A stretch of 64,000 nucleotides of DNA from Piezodorus guildinii (lineage: Eukaryota > Arthropoda > Insecta > Hemiptera > Pentatomidae), in assembly GCA_023052935.1 (NCBI GenBank), contig CM041292.1, positions 90,751,169 through 90,815,168 of the forward strand, in the 5' to 3' direction. Shown here piece by piece: positions 12,044 through 21,670 of the stretch. A program made the translations under genes and the position numbers. Every line of letters begins with the position of its first letter. Position 1 is the stretch's first letter. Under the pieces are notes generated by a model. That model was not told the origin of the DNA, made no database searches, and saw nothing but the letters and a program-made list of their open reading frames with translations.

Positions 12044-12763
12044 TTGGGTTGTTTCACATGAAATGTCCGTTTTTATAGTTTCAGAAATACATAAAGGATT
12101 TTGCAGGTCTCTCTGTTGTTTTCTTCCGTATGTTTACATATTTAAAGTAAACAGTTACTAATCCTCTACCTTTGTATTTTAAACATTAGCTTCCCAATCA
12201 ATTACCCACTTTTTTTAGTATACCTTCAAATCTGAACATGGATACACGCGATTTTCGAGTAATATTTTGGAACGAGTTTAAACTCGGCCATTCAGCAGCT
12301 GAGGCGGCTAGAAATATTTGCAAGGCGTTTGGGGAAGGGAGTGTTAATGAACGGACCATTCGCCGTTGGTTTGCTAAGTTTTCAGCTGGGGATACCGACT
12401 TGCCCCGAGGAAGGAAACCCCTACCAAACTGTTAAAGGTCTCTCAGCATAACTAAATGCAAGTGCATCTACCGTTTCCAGACATTTAAAGTGTGTGTGTT
12501 GGGAAAGTAGAAAAGCTCGATACATGGGTACTTCATGATCTCACTGAGCGGCAGCAAGACCCCATGTTTCAAAACATACCGTGCAAAAATTGAAAGAACT
12601 GGGCTACGAAGTTCTTCCGCTCCTAAAAAAGTTGGTGTCACGTTGGGAAAAATGTGTAGAAAAATAATGTAAATACTTCGAATAAAATTATCTTGTTTTC
12701 ATATCGTATTTTTAATAAAAATCCTTCACCTTGAAAACGGACATTTCATGTGACACAACTCAA
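12044..12763 (+). mobile_element. Mariner-family DNA transposon, deletion derivative (copy 1)
   Basis: Imperfect terminal inverted repeats of about 28 bp (starting TTGGGTTGTTTCACATGAAA at the left) enclose 720 bp and are flanked by TA on both sides (12042-12043 and 12764-12765), the expected mariner target duplication. The inside holds the start of a transposase and remnants of its middle and end. A large central part with the first two catalytic aspartates is missing and the third is also gone. It lies in the intron about 100 bp upstream of the Thr-rich exon. A second copy with the same internal deletion is at 61894-62765. Confidence 0.93.
12238..12667 (+). pseudogene. Mariner transposase remnant
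   Basis: An ATG at 12238 opens 65 codons with the mariner DNA-binding region: DFRVIFWNEFKLGHSAAEAA, ERTIRRWFAKFSAGD, and LPRGRK, the linker between the two helix-turn-helix motifs. The frame then hits a stop because about 50 bp is missing, by comparison with copy 2. Downstream bits match TVKGLSAQLNAS, STVSRHLK, LTERQ, then HTVQKLKELGYEVLP and finally LVSRWEKCV-like codons. A full mariner transposase is about 345 residues with a DD34D triad. None of the three catalytic aspartates is retained here. It could at most make a DNA-binding peptide. Confidence 0.88.
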
Positions 12764-12868
12764 TATATACACGAATGGATAAAAGCCATGCTGTGTTATA
12801 CTAAAAATTTAATTGATTATTTAAAACTATATGTGAAAGTGATACTTAAATTTACACGTGCTTTACAG

Positions 12869-13048
12869 GTTGAGGCTGGTGGTGGATATTTAAACCTTAC
12901 GGTCCCAGTGGCTCCTACCACTACAGAGAAAACGACAACAACAACAACAACAAGGACTACGACAACGACTACTGGAAGTAAAGACCCTTCAACAACACAA
13001 GTACCAGACCTCAACCGGCCGAACCTTGCAAACAACACAATTTTATAG
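12869..13048 (+). CDS. Terminal exon: Thr-rich mucin-like C-terminus, likely of the EGF gene
   Basis: An acceptor (TTTACAG to 12868) opens a phase-0 frame of 59 codons ending in TAG at 13046-13048. It encodes VEAGGGYLNLTVPVAP, then a block dominated by Thr (TTTEKTTT..., TRTTTTTTGS), then PSTTQVPDLNRPNL and NNT near the end. Thr-rich stretches of this kind are usually O-glycosylated stalks of extracellular proteins. There is an NLT and a C-terminal NNT sequon and no transmembrane segment, so the product would be secreted. Phase agrees with the EGF exon at 4682-4818, the nearest plus-strand coding exon. The ACA/ACG-rich stretch could instead be an expanded simple repeat that happens to be open, which keeps confidence moderate. 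Confidence 0.6.
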   Translation, partial: VEAGGGYLNLTVPVAPTTTEKTTTTTTTRTTTTTTGSKDPSTTQVPDLNRPNLANNTIL

Positions 13049-13146
13049 ACAACTCCCATCAATACTAAAACCTTAATTTATTTTTCATATTTATTTAATT
13101 CATTGAATTGGACCAGCTGGAAATATATAAATACCATCTCATTTAA

Positions 13147-13152
13147 AATAAA
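13147..13152 (+). terminator. Candidate polyadenylation signal of the Thr-rich exon
   Basis: AATAAA lies about 100 bp after the TAG stop, followed by a TTTATT-rich tract. In this AT-rich DNA the hexamer is common, so its support comes mainly from position. Confidence 0.4.
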
Positions 13153-13179
13153 ATATAAGCTTTATTAAAAACAGTGAGA

Positions 13180-13980
13180 ACCGGAAGAATTTCGTTAATT
13201 TTAAGGGCTGTTCAGTTATTTACATACTGTTCAAATTAACATTAAATATAATTCGTGTTTAAGATTTTATTAGACAGATAGAATTTTCGCATTTTTTTTT
13301 AATTCCTGTAATAAACAAGACTGAATAGGACATTTAAAATGTCTAACGTCTCATTTTTTAAAATGTATAAAATCTGCGAGTCGAACGATAAGAATTTTAC
13401 CTTTAGGATAATAGAAAAAATGAAGAATGTCATTCGTATCATTATTGAATTTATTATGATATTATTTACTGCATTTTTCGTTGTTTATTTTTCTTTTAGG
13501 TTTTTATGCAATGGAGTATTCTTTGTAAAATTATCACTAATCTTATTCAGGTGGTATGTTGTATCTCCTAAGCTGGTACGTGTATTCTTGTCTGTATAAT
13601 AAAAATTATTTATTGTAATTAGTTTATTTATTAAATATTTGTATGTGTATCTTTAATTTTTTATATACCTATTTTTTCCCTATCACTCCTTGAGGGCTAG
13701 AGTACAAGAGTTTAATTTTCTTTTTATATATAATAAATAAATGGGTCTGTAGGTGTTTGAGATAGAGGTAAAAAATGACAATTATCTTAGAAAATAATTA
13801 GGGGTACAAGAACTTTTAATATTAGTTATAGTTTAAATTTAGAAATGACTAATTTAATGTTAATCGTAACTAAACGTTTAGAAATGTATGCCTAATATTT
13901 TTAAGCTCGCTTCAATACTTGATATTAGCTAAAATTTATCTTTGTTATAATTTATAATGAAGTGACAATAGTTGACTGTG
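13180..13980. other. 3' flank, nothing recognised
   Basis: AT-rich sequence. An 86-codon open frame at 13339-13599 is rich in Phe, Ile and Lys as expected from AT composition, and shows no domain. Confidence 0.5.
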
Positions 13981-14048
13981 TGTATATATGAGAGAAGTTG
14001 TTCAGGGTTCAGTCAACACACAATTAAGCGTAAACTTAATTTATTGGT

Positions 14049-14087
14049 ACCGACGTTTCGGCCTAAATTATAGGCCTTCTTCAGGGT
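14049..14087 (-). ncRNA. Hammerhead-ribozyme-like motif, left arm
   Basis: On the minus strand the order is CC, CTGAAGA, one extra base, a 6-bp stem (GGCCTA/TAGGCC), GAAA, CGTC, then GGT. CTGANGA and GAAA are the two conserved hammerhead core strands. ACC before the core can pair with GGT after CGTC (stem I). ACGT is self-complementary, so stem III could form between two molecules, as proposed for minimal hammerheads in retroelements. The extra A between CTGAAGA and stem II is non-canonical. Confidence 0.4.
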
Positions 14088-14180
14088 GATTGTGTGAGCT
14101 GAGAACGCGTCACCAACAATCAAACATTGTAAAAAACACCAACAATCATTGTTGGTGACGCCTTTTCAGCTCACACAATC

Positions 14181-14221
14181 ACCCTGAAGAAGGTCTATAA
14201 TTAAGGCCGAAACGTCGTCAC
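14181..14221 (+). ncRNA. Hammerhead-ribozyme-like motif, right arm (degraded)
   Basis: Plus-strand copy of the left-arm motif: CTGAAGA at 14184-14190, a stem with one G-T pair, GAAA at 14209-14212, then CGTC. Relative to the left arm one base of the GG after CGTC is lost, which breaks stem I, so this arm is probably inactive even if the motif is a ribozyme. Confidence 0.35.
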
Positions 14222-14403
14222 CAATAAATTAAGTTTACGCTTAATTGTGTGTTATATTGACTGCACCCTGAACCAACTTCTCTTATATATAATTTATACC
14301 CTCTTCATGACATTAAAAATTTTAGAACTGAATTCGTATATTAACAAAGAATATGAAAAAAAAAATAAGAAATTCCCCTACTAATCGAATTTCCACGCCC
14401 ATA

Positions 14404-14625
14404 AAAACCTGCGACCCTTAGTAAATGTAGTAGTGGCTATTGTTCTATACCTAAGGTCACGAGTTCAACCCATCTTTAAAGGTTAGAAAATCCTTAGTTA
14501 TGCCGTCTTTCGGCGGCGACGTATAAATGTGGTCTCGAACCTTTGCGGTAACAGGTGCTCTTTAAAGATCCACATCCTAATTAAACCTGGATTGGCAAAA
14601 TTTAGGATTCGCACTACAGTATTGT
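14404..14625 (+). repeat. SINE-2 copy 1 (tRNA-derived)
   Basis: The head has an A-box-like TAGTGGCTATTGTTC and a B-box-like GGTCACGAGTTCAACCC. The body contains AAATCCTTAGTTATG, TCTTTCGGCGGCGAC and CCTAATTAAACCTGGATTGG. The same body occurs on the minus strand at 19700-19930. No functional tRNA can fold from it. Confidence 0.65.
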
Positions 14626-14639
14626 CCAATTAGCTACTT

Positions 14640-15425
14640 TGGCATAAAAATAACATTTAATGATAAACAAACATACTATTTTATGTAATTAAAACATAAT
14701 CGGTTACATACGGTTCCATTAAAAGTAATTTCGAAATAATTAATATATTCTGCATACATTAGAATATCAATTGTTGATTTACATCTGATAATAGACCATT
14801 TTGTTGATGAGATATGGTGTTTCGCAGTTTTTTAGCTGCCATCATCTAGTCTTCTATGACAAAACTGGGTCTGCAGAGCACATGATGGAAAATCGACTTG
14901 GAAACTGGAAAGAATTCGTTACATCTTTAGTTAAAAAAAAAAAAAAAAAGGAAGAACAAGTTACATTAGCTTTCTATTCGACGTAACGCCTCCATGGGCA
15001 GTATCCGCGACTTCCAATGAGGGGGATCCGAGGAAAGTCACGCACACACAAGAAAGTGGACTGTGTTACAAATCTAACTCGACTTGTTTAACTTAAAATT
15101 ATTAATATTCAATATACACGTAGCATAACAACTAACTCAGAGGCAGTGATGGCTACCTATGTAGACCATACCGCAATCTTAAAAAACACTACAATACCTG
15201 TCTGGTATTGCTAGCTTTACTTTCGTAATAGACTACAATTAGCAGGTAAGTACTCTTTGGAATCACGAAAAGTCACAGCATTTAATGTTTACACTTCGAG
15301 GAGAAAGAAAAGACACTTTGGTCTGAAATTCAACCCAAGATTTGACTCACACGTTAAAATGAAAAGAAATGCCGTAAATAATCGAGTATTATTAATTTAA
15401 AATTAATTTCGAATAGTCAAATCTG
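14640..15425. other. Interval without recognised genes
   Basis: I see no domain or repeat partner. An open frame at 14801-14986 ends in a poly-Lys stretch made by an A-run and is not supported as a gene. Confidence 0.5.
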
Positions 15426-15429
15426 AAAA

Positions 15430-16520
15430 TTATGCCTCAAAGAATTACATTCGCTGTGGTGAAGAATTTTCTAACCTTTATCCCGTTGAGGCCGGTGTTC
15501 CTCAGGCAGCGTCTTGGGACCCATCCTCTACATCCTTTACACTGCTGATATTCCTACACATCCTGATACCTTTCTGGCAACTTTTGCAGACGACACCGCC
15601 ATCCTATCATCCAGTTCCAATCCTGAAACAGCATCCTTAAACCTTCAGAGACACCTTTTCCTTATCGAACACTGGTGTAATAACTGGCGTGTAAAGGTGA
15701 ACGAAGATAAATGTAAACACATAACCTTTACTCTTAGACGAAAATCCTGTCCGCCAGTTTATTTCAACTCATTACCGATTCCTCTCTCAGATACAGTCCG
15801 GTATCTTGGCTTACTGTTAGACAAAAGATTGACTTGGAACCCACATACAAGACTTAAAAGACAAGAACTCAACCGACGATTCGGACAGTTATACCGACTA
15901 CTCAACAGAAAATCTGAACTTACAGTTGAAAACAAATTATTAATCTACAAGACAATACTGAAGCCCATCTGGACCTACGGACTTGAACTGTGGGGGACAG
16001 CTAAACGTTCTAACATCAAACGCATTCAATCCTTTCAATCCAAAGTCCTTCGTACAATAGTAAATGCTCCTTATTATGTCTCCAATTATACCTTGCACCA
16101 CGACCTTAATGTTCCATTTATTTCAGACCTAATTCCATCCAAATTTTCCAAATTCCACCAGAACCTCATTCATCATCCTAATCCTTTAGCTCAATCCCTA
16201 TCCAGCTCCACTCATCCATACAACCCACCTAGAAGGTTGAAACGGCAGTGGCCCCGCGACCTTTTGTAAATATATTGGAGTTCTAGCACTGGCTAGATTC
16301 TCCACTCAATGTGATGTATGTATGAGTGTGTGTATGTGTATATAGATATAAGTGAATTATTGACTTTTGTATTGATTCATTATTGTGTATATATTTTATT
16401 GTAATGTTATGTTGTGTAAATATTGTATGAATGTAGTATGTTTGATATCATTCAGCAATACTATTAATGTCCAAATTGGGACAGATTGTGAGATTTTCTC
16501 AATAAAAAAAATAAAAATTG
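15430..16520 (+). mobile_element. Jockey-like non-LTR retrotransposon, 5'-truncated
   Basis: The block holds the C-terminal two-fifths of a reverse transcriptase, a 240-bp 3' UTR rich in TGTATGTA, and ends in AATAAAAAAAATAAAAATTG. It starts abruptly inside the RT, as expected for 5' truncation. One single-base loss separates two otherwise open frames, so the copy is fairly young. Confidence 0.85.
15436..16269 (+). pseudogene. Jockey-type RT, C-terminal part with intact FADD box
   Basis: The first frame reads NYIRCGEEFSNLYPVEAGVPQ. A G is missing near 15508, and the next frame resumes at GPILYILYTADIP and runs to a TAA at 16267. It contains FADDTAIL (catalytic Asp pair), WRVKVNEDKCKHITFT, VRYLGLLLDKRLTWNPHT, PIWTYGLELWGTAK, IQSFQSKVLRTIVNAPYYVS and a PRRLKRQWPRDLL end. 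All are standard jockey-clade motifs. The N-terminal endonuclease, zinc knuckle ORF and RT fingers are absent, so it is dead. It is a different subfamily from the copies at 28, 41, 43 and 50 kb, which end in GSTKP-type motifs. Confidence 0.9.
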
Positions 16521-17360
16521 TTACAAAGAATTACAAATGGATCCCTTATGTATAGGAGCTCCGTACAGATTTACGGTTCAATAATTATTATAACGGTTTT
16601 TAATCTTAAATTTTAAGACGTGATACTGATTTGCAATACATAACTATCCTATAAATCATTAACTATCATATTCTTTTCTTCTATGATAACCTTCAAGTAA
16701 TTAACGGTAATATTGCTACGACTCATAAGAACATTAAAAAAATACTAAAAAGAAGCTGAATTGGAGATTTTCATTCGAAATGATGCAGAAAACATGTAAT
16801 GGTTTTTACTTATTTCTATTATATAACTTAATTTGATGATAATTTGCTATTGATTTTTTGTAGCCATCATGATAACCACTTTTTTGTGATAAGTATATTA
16901 TTATTAATTAAAGTTACATAAAACTTAAAGATACACAAGATATAATGGTGTTTCAAGCCGGGTGGGCTTTTTAACACTCTACATGTAAGCAGTTAATAGA
17001 ATACTAAGTTATAATTTAACAAATAAGAAAAATAATAGAGGAAAAATTAACGAAAACCCCTCAAAACAGACAGACATAGACAAATGATTAAATATAAAAA
17101 TCATAAATAAAAATAAAATAAAAAGTAAAAAAATAAATCACCCTACTATATAAGGGTGGTTATCTGAAATTTGGTTAACTTCTAGCATAATTTTGAAAGT
17201 GCTGTTTTTAGTTAAAAATCAGAACAATTTATATTCTACACTGTAGGTATAACATCTACTTTGCCATGATCTATATCATCGATTGCCATGATATAACATC
17301 TAAAGGGCCAGTCACTTTACGTGATATTTTTAGGGAAATTTATGATTTTTTAAAATCAGT
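16520..17360. other. AT-rich interval, nothing recognised
   Basis: No coding or repeat match seen. It leads into the GGGACTGACG-motif region. Confidence 0.5.
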
Positions 17361-17477
17361 GTACTTGGGACTGACGAGACGTGATAGGGACTGACGCCAA
17401 ACATGGTTATTATGTCAAATCACAAGTCTGTTGCAAAATTAACGGTAACAACAAATTATCTCTTAAGTTTACAAATT

Positions 17478-18152
17478 CTATGAACAAAAAAAAAAACCTT
17501 TATGAACTATAATTACAGCATTTATTTTATTAATGAATAAAATTTTATTGTTATTGGACTGGACAAAATCGGTTTTATGCAGGTGTTTCTCAATCTTATT
17601 ATCTAAAATTTGTCTCTGAATAATATCTCCAAATAACGCATTTTTTATCAATCCTACTTTTTGATGATCGTTGGCCTTTTCTACAATTTTACTTGACGGT
17701 GGCAGTTCTTGCTTCTTTTTTATCATTCTATGTTTTAGTCTTTCTGTTTCTTTGTTGTTCACTGGCAAGTTTTTTCCTTGTATTTTCAATGAGTAAGTCC
17801 TTCCTCTGCATTATACTATCTTCCGATGGTGACGGTATATTTTGGTCCACACATTTAACTGAATTTTCTCCTTTTTTTTTTTTTTTTTGTTTTTGTTTTT
17901 CCTATGATCTTATGAATAGGCTAACCAGTTTTTCTTGTCTTTCTGTGCTCTCGCGGAGCACGTCTTTTACACATTTCCGTTGTCCTTTTTCCTTTTTCTT
18001 TTGATATTTAAGTCGTTTTTTTGTACTTTTCTTTGTACTCTTCCAGCAAAACAGCGTCATTTTTAATTTTTTCCAATCCCCTTTTTGCCTGTTCAGACTT
18101 TTTTTTGTGCAATTTCCTCTTTAGACAATGTCGTTTTCTTTCTAGGCGCCAT
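17478..18152 (-). pseudogene. Degenerate Lys-rich coiled-coil protein gene, function unknown
   Basis: On the minus strand an ATG at 18152-18150 begins MAPRKKTTLSKEEIAQKK. After indels in A-runs (near 18108 and 18022) it continues as SEQAKRGLEKIKND, LLEEYKEKYKKK, YQKKKEKGQRK, SPSEDSIMQRKDLL, and then from 17789 LPPSSKIVEKAND and KVGLIKNALFGDIIQRQILD. The layout (basic, highly charged N-terminal repeat, SP-type hinge, VRKALLFGEVL-like C-terminus) recalls a multi-copy family of uncharacterised insect proteins that I know only by pattern. Function is not assigned. It is flanked by inverted GGGACTGACGCC/GGCGTCAGGTC motifs (17386-17398 and 18225-18240), so it may be the remnant cargo of a DNA transposon. 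At least two frameshifts make it non-functional. Confidence 0.4.
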
Positions 18153-18658
18153 ATCCTACAGCAAATACATTGGTGTTATGTTTAAAACCATGTATCGCAC
18201 TGTACGACCATCAGTCTCAAGAGGTGGCGTCAGGTCTTAGTCACTATTACGACTAGGGCCTGACAGTCTAGGAACTGACGAAAAGAAACAAAATTAAATG
18301 AAACCTAGTATTTAGAATCAGCATCAAAACCAGTAAACGGTCAAAATAACAAGGCTGACCAAACTCATATTTACAATAAGTAATGAGATCAATTAGTTAT
18401 TAAATATTTTTAAAACGACTTGGCTAGGGACTGAGAGTTTGACTGGCACATTACTTGTTTCCACAGCAATGTCGGCGACCGCACTAATAGTGAAAGACTG
18501 TCGGTCGTGTTTGCAACTAACTTCACGCCAATGCCTGTTGTATTGAGTGAATTATGGGAAATCCATATGCTCGGATGACACGTATTTTTGAATTTCGTAA
18601 ATGACTAGGGCTTGATATTATTTATAGCTGACACTTTTTAGCTTGAAATATAATTAAA

Positions 18659-18710
18659 TTAAATTTACAATAACAATATGTTTCATCACATATTGTTATT
18701 GTAAATTTAA
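18659..18710. repeat. Perfect 22-bp hairpin
   Basis: TTAAATTTACAATAACAATA plus TG at 18659-18680 is exactly inverted at 18689-18710 around an 8-base loop. No flanking coding sequence. It may be a miniature foldback or a small cruciform. Confidence 0.85.
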
Positions 18711-18849
18711 TCGTTATGAAAATGTTAGTAATGTATAAGTAAACGAATTTAAATAGAGTTTGATAAAATCATTATTGAAGAATTATAATTACAGTGAAAT
18801 GAATACTAAATTCGGGTGATCTTACATGGCTAGGGACATATATTTGGAG

Positions 18850-19695
18850 TACGAAATGTCAATTTTTGGAAATAAAGATTATTGTGATATATATCAAAAT
18901 GAGTGACCAAACCAAAGAGACTTTGTAACATCACTTAGTAGTTTCAAATATTGGATACAATTTTTATAATATTGTGAAAATTGATGCTAACACCAAGTTA
19001 GCCAAATTTCAAATAATCACTCATAATAATATGTTTTACCGTATTATGCTTATAAATTTTATACTTTTTTTGTGAAAGACACGAATAATTAGTTTAGAAA
19101 CATAATAAAAATTTAGTTGAACAAAAAAAAAAAGAAATTAATGAAAAATATATATAACAATAAACATCATATCAATATATTTTAATTAAAATATAAAAAT
19201 ATCGTGAAGTTTATAACAGGTACCAAAAAAGTTAGACTCTCCATGCTACGTCAGCAACAATGCTCTTCTTACGTATTATATGCCAGCAATCAATATCAAC
19301 ATAAAAATATTAGAATCCATTACACTAACTCACTCACTTGGCCAAAACCAACAAGGCAGATAATAACCATTAAACCTACTGAAGGAGATAGATGAATATT
19401 TCCTGATCTAATTGTATTGAGGAAACCAAGAAAGGAAGAGTTACAGCGTATTATTCTATGAATCATGATCATAACGACACATTATCATGCTTACCCAGGA
19501 AATCCACTGATTATGTTATTGGTCTGTTAGAATAATGTATTATGGGAGTGAATATATAAACATAGTGTTGGGAAATCGGAAATTTTAAATGTTGAAAAGT
19601 TTTTTGGAGCTAATGACTCGAAACAAGGATTTCTAGAAATTTTGTTGTTCGCTTATTTATTTAGCTTTATGCTACTGGGGCTAATCGAATGAAGC
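18850..19695. other. Interval without recognised genes
   Basis: An open stretch from about 19204 to 19395 (63 codons) continues with few stops to about 19470. It has no domain that I recognise and its start has no context support. It could be decayed transposon coding sequence. Confidence 0.4.
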
Positions 19696-19699
19696 AACG

Positions 19700-19930
19700 G
19701 CGGGAATCTTAAATTTTACCCATCCAGGTTTAATTAGTACATGGATCTTAAAATCACACAGGCTTAGGACCACCATTTTAAGTCTTCCCCGAAAGATGAC
19801 ATAACCAAGGATTTTTTACAACCTTTAAAAAAGCCCAGAGCTCTTTGCCTTGTTAGAACTCACGGATTTGGGCATAGAAGACTTTTATACTAACCAATAC
19901 ACTAAAGGTGACCCTAGTTGAGTCTAAAAT
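19700..19930 (-). repeat. SINE-2 copy 2
   Basis: The reverse complement matches SINE-2 copy 1 over the TAAAGGTT...AAATCCTTGGTTATG block, the TCTTTCGG block and the CTAATTAAACCTGGATGGG end. The head region with CTAGGGTCACC is more diverged. Confidence 0.65.
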
Positions 19931-20380
19931 TAGACAGAAGCTCATTAAAAAAAGCTAAGAGAGCAACCCGGTATGGCCATCTACTAGTTGATAATAATTT
20001 TTTTAAGGCCTTCGATGTTGGAAGTAACTATTGGAGCGGATTGACACCGATATGAAGTTTTTGTCTATATACGGCACTGTTCCAATCGAAGCAGCAAGGA
20101 CATCAGTGCCTGTGGGAAGGTCGGAGTGCTTCTGTGAAAGAACAAGTCCAGTTCGATAACGCACCCTGAATTTAGATCTTTACAGGTTTCCAGGAATGGT
20201 TGCCGAGGGATTATGTATGTATCTAAACAGGGCCATTCAATAAATCATTACCCCTTTTAATTTTAAGAATTTAAGTGGTTAGCATTACTCAATTGACAGG
20301 TTTTCTCCAAATAGAAACTATCCGACGAAATACACACTAACACAACATTTGGTTTAATTACAATAACTTGTGCGATCTAG
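19930..20380. other. Interval without recognised genes
   Basis: Mixed-composition DNA with no match that I can support. Confidence 0.45.
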
Positions 20381-20382
20381 GG

Positions 20383-20695
20383 AGTGGAGGGCATAGTGGA
20401 TAGAGCAGTAATCCAGGTTATTCGAATCCCAGCTGTATATTATTTGTAGTGTTATTTCTGCCGGAGGGTGGAGGGAGGGAGGGAGAGAAGGGGGTGACCC
20501 TAGAGTATGGATATACTCCTTGAACAGACCAAGACTCTATAAAGTGGGCACACTAATGAAAAGGGGAAAACCTCCGTGATTTGGGTCTAATCACCTCATT
20601 GCACGGCCCTTGGCCTATAATCAATACGAATCTCTAATATCTACTGAACCTAAGACCCTTCTGGAGTTGCAGAGGTATAGGAATTTATTATTATT
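20383..20695 (+). repeat. SINE-1 copy (tRNA-derived)
   Basis: The head has the A-box-like GGCATAGTGGATAGAGC and B box GGTTATTCGAATCCCAG. The body shows GGTGACCCT, TCTATAAAGTG, GGGGAAAA...CC and a CTAAGACCCTTCTGGAGTTG end, followed by a T-rich run. It matches copies at 40188, 42760 and the reverse copy at 44325. Confidence 0.75.
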
Positions 20696-20699
20696 TTTT

Positions 20700-21055
20700 T
20701 TTAAATTTCTTATGCTGGGATACCTTACATCTAATACATAACTATTATTAGTTTTGATTTATGGTATTTGGGCAAACATCAACTATTTTAATAATTTAAT
20801 GGACCAACTACCATAAACTTATGAACATACAACGTATTGTATTGCAAAAGTTTTATTCTTCCATAAGATCAAAGAAAAAATATTACTTCTTAAAATATTT
20901 ATTCAGAGTATTTTTAGAGTACGCAAAATTGTATGAACAATAATATTGTACATACCAAATCGCAAGTATGTTATTAAAATAAATGAAATCGACAGCCAAA
21001 CACCAACCAACGCGATAATCCGATAAATAATAAACGAAAGTTGGGAAACAAAGGT
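20700..21055. other. AT-rich interval, nothing recognised
   Basis: No coding block or repeat partner seen. Confidence 0.5.
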
Positions 21056-21059
21056 CAAA

Positions 21060-21670
21060 GGTATGAGTGTCATTTTGCTATGGGTACCAGCTCATCAAGG
21101 AATTCCGGGCAATGAAAAAGCTGACTAAGCAGCCAACACTGCCAGAATATGAGAAGAAAATAGTATTATTCAAATTAGTGATATAACAGGAGAAGATTGG
21201 GTGTGCTTCAATCCAAAAAACGATTGATTTCGGACTGGACAGAAAAATTGAGAAGAGAGCAAACAAAGCTGGGAGAAATTAAACCTAATGTTAACAAATG
21301 GAAAAATAGCTCAATAACGTCTAGAAAGAAAGAAATTATACAGTGTAGAATAGGAATTGGCCATTACTATATGAAATTCACCCACGGATACCTCCTAAAA
21401 AAAACGGCTAGAAGCTCCCACTTGCACAAAATGCGACAACGTCCAACAAACAGTTAACCATATGCTAATAGAATGCAAGCAATACAAGAATTTGAGAAAA
21501 AGGATTGGACTGCCACACACCCTTCATAAAATACTCTGCGACAGAAAAAAAAATAGATATCCGTTCTCTTGGACTACCTAAAAATTGTAGGATACTACAA
21601 CAGAATATAATGTATCTATGATGATGCTAATGACCCTCTAGGGTAGAGGCGAATCACAAATAAATAAAAA
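21060..21670 (+). pseudogene. Non-LTR retrotransposon tail: RNase H plus CCHC-like block (relic)
   Basis: One frame from 21078 reads LWVPAHQGIPGNEKAD, then a stop, then AANTA. This is the last catalytic segment of the RNase H domain found in I-, LOA- and some jockey-group LINEs. After frame changes there is IIQCRIGIGHYYMKFTHGYL (compare the usual RLRIGHT-LTHGYLL block), then CTKCDNVQQTVNHMLIEC, a cysteine/histidine motif typical of the region after RNase H. The 3' end carries CCCTCTAGGGTAGAGGCGAA and an AAATAAATAAA tail. RNase H removes RNA from the RNA-DNA hybrid during retrotransposition. The copy has several frameshifts and stops and is 5'-truncated. Confidence 0.8.

Larger units (their letters stand above)
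13983..14292. mobile_element. Foldback (long inverted repeat) element
   Basis: Two arms of about 130 bp are inverted copies of each other. The outer ends read GAGAGAAGTTGTTCAGGGTT on the left and the complementary series ending near 14288 on the right. The inner ends lie near 14120 and 14142, with a small central loop around a CAACAAT repeat. Each arm carries one hammerhead-like motif. It has no coding capacity and could be a MITE-like foldback or two head-to-head copies of a small retroelement terminus. Confidence 0.8.

Noticed and set aside
12817..13062. Minus-strand poly-Val frame opposite the Thr-rich exon
   Set aside because: GTT/GTC runs are the antisense of ACA/ACG threonine codons. 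The plus strand has the splice acceptor and stop.
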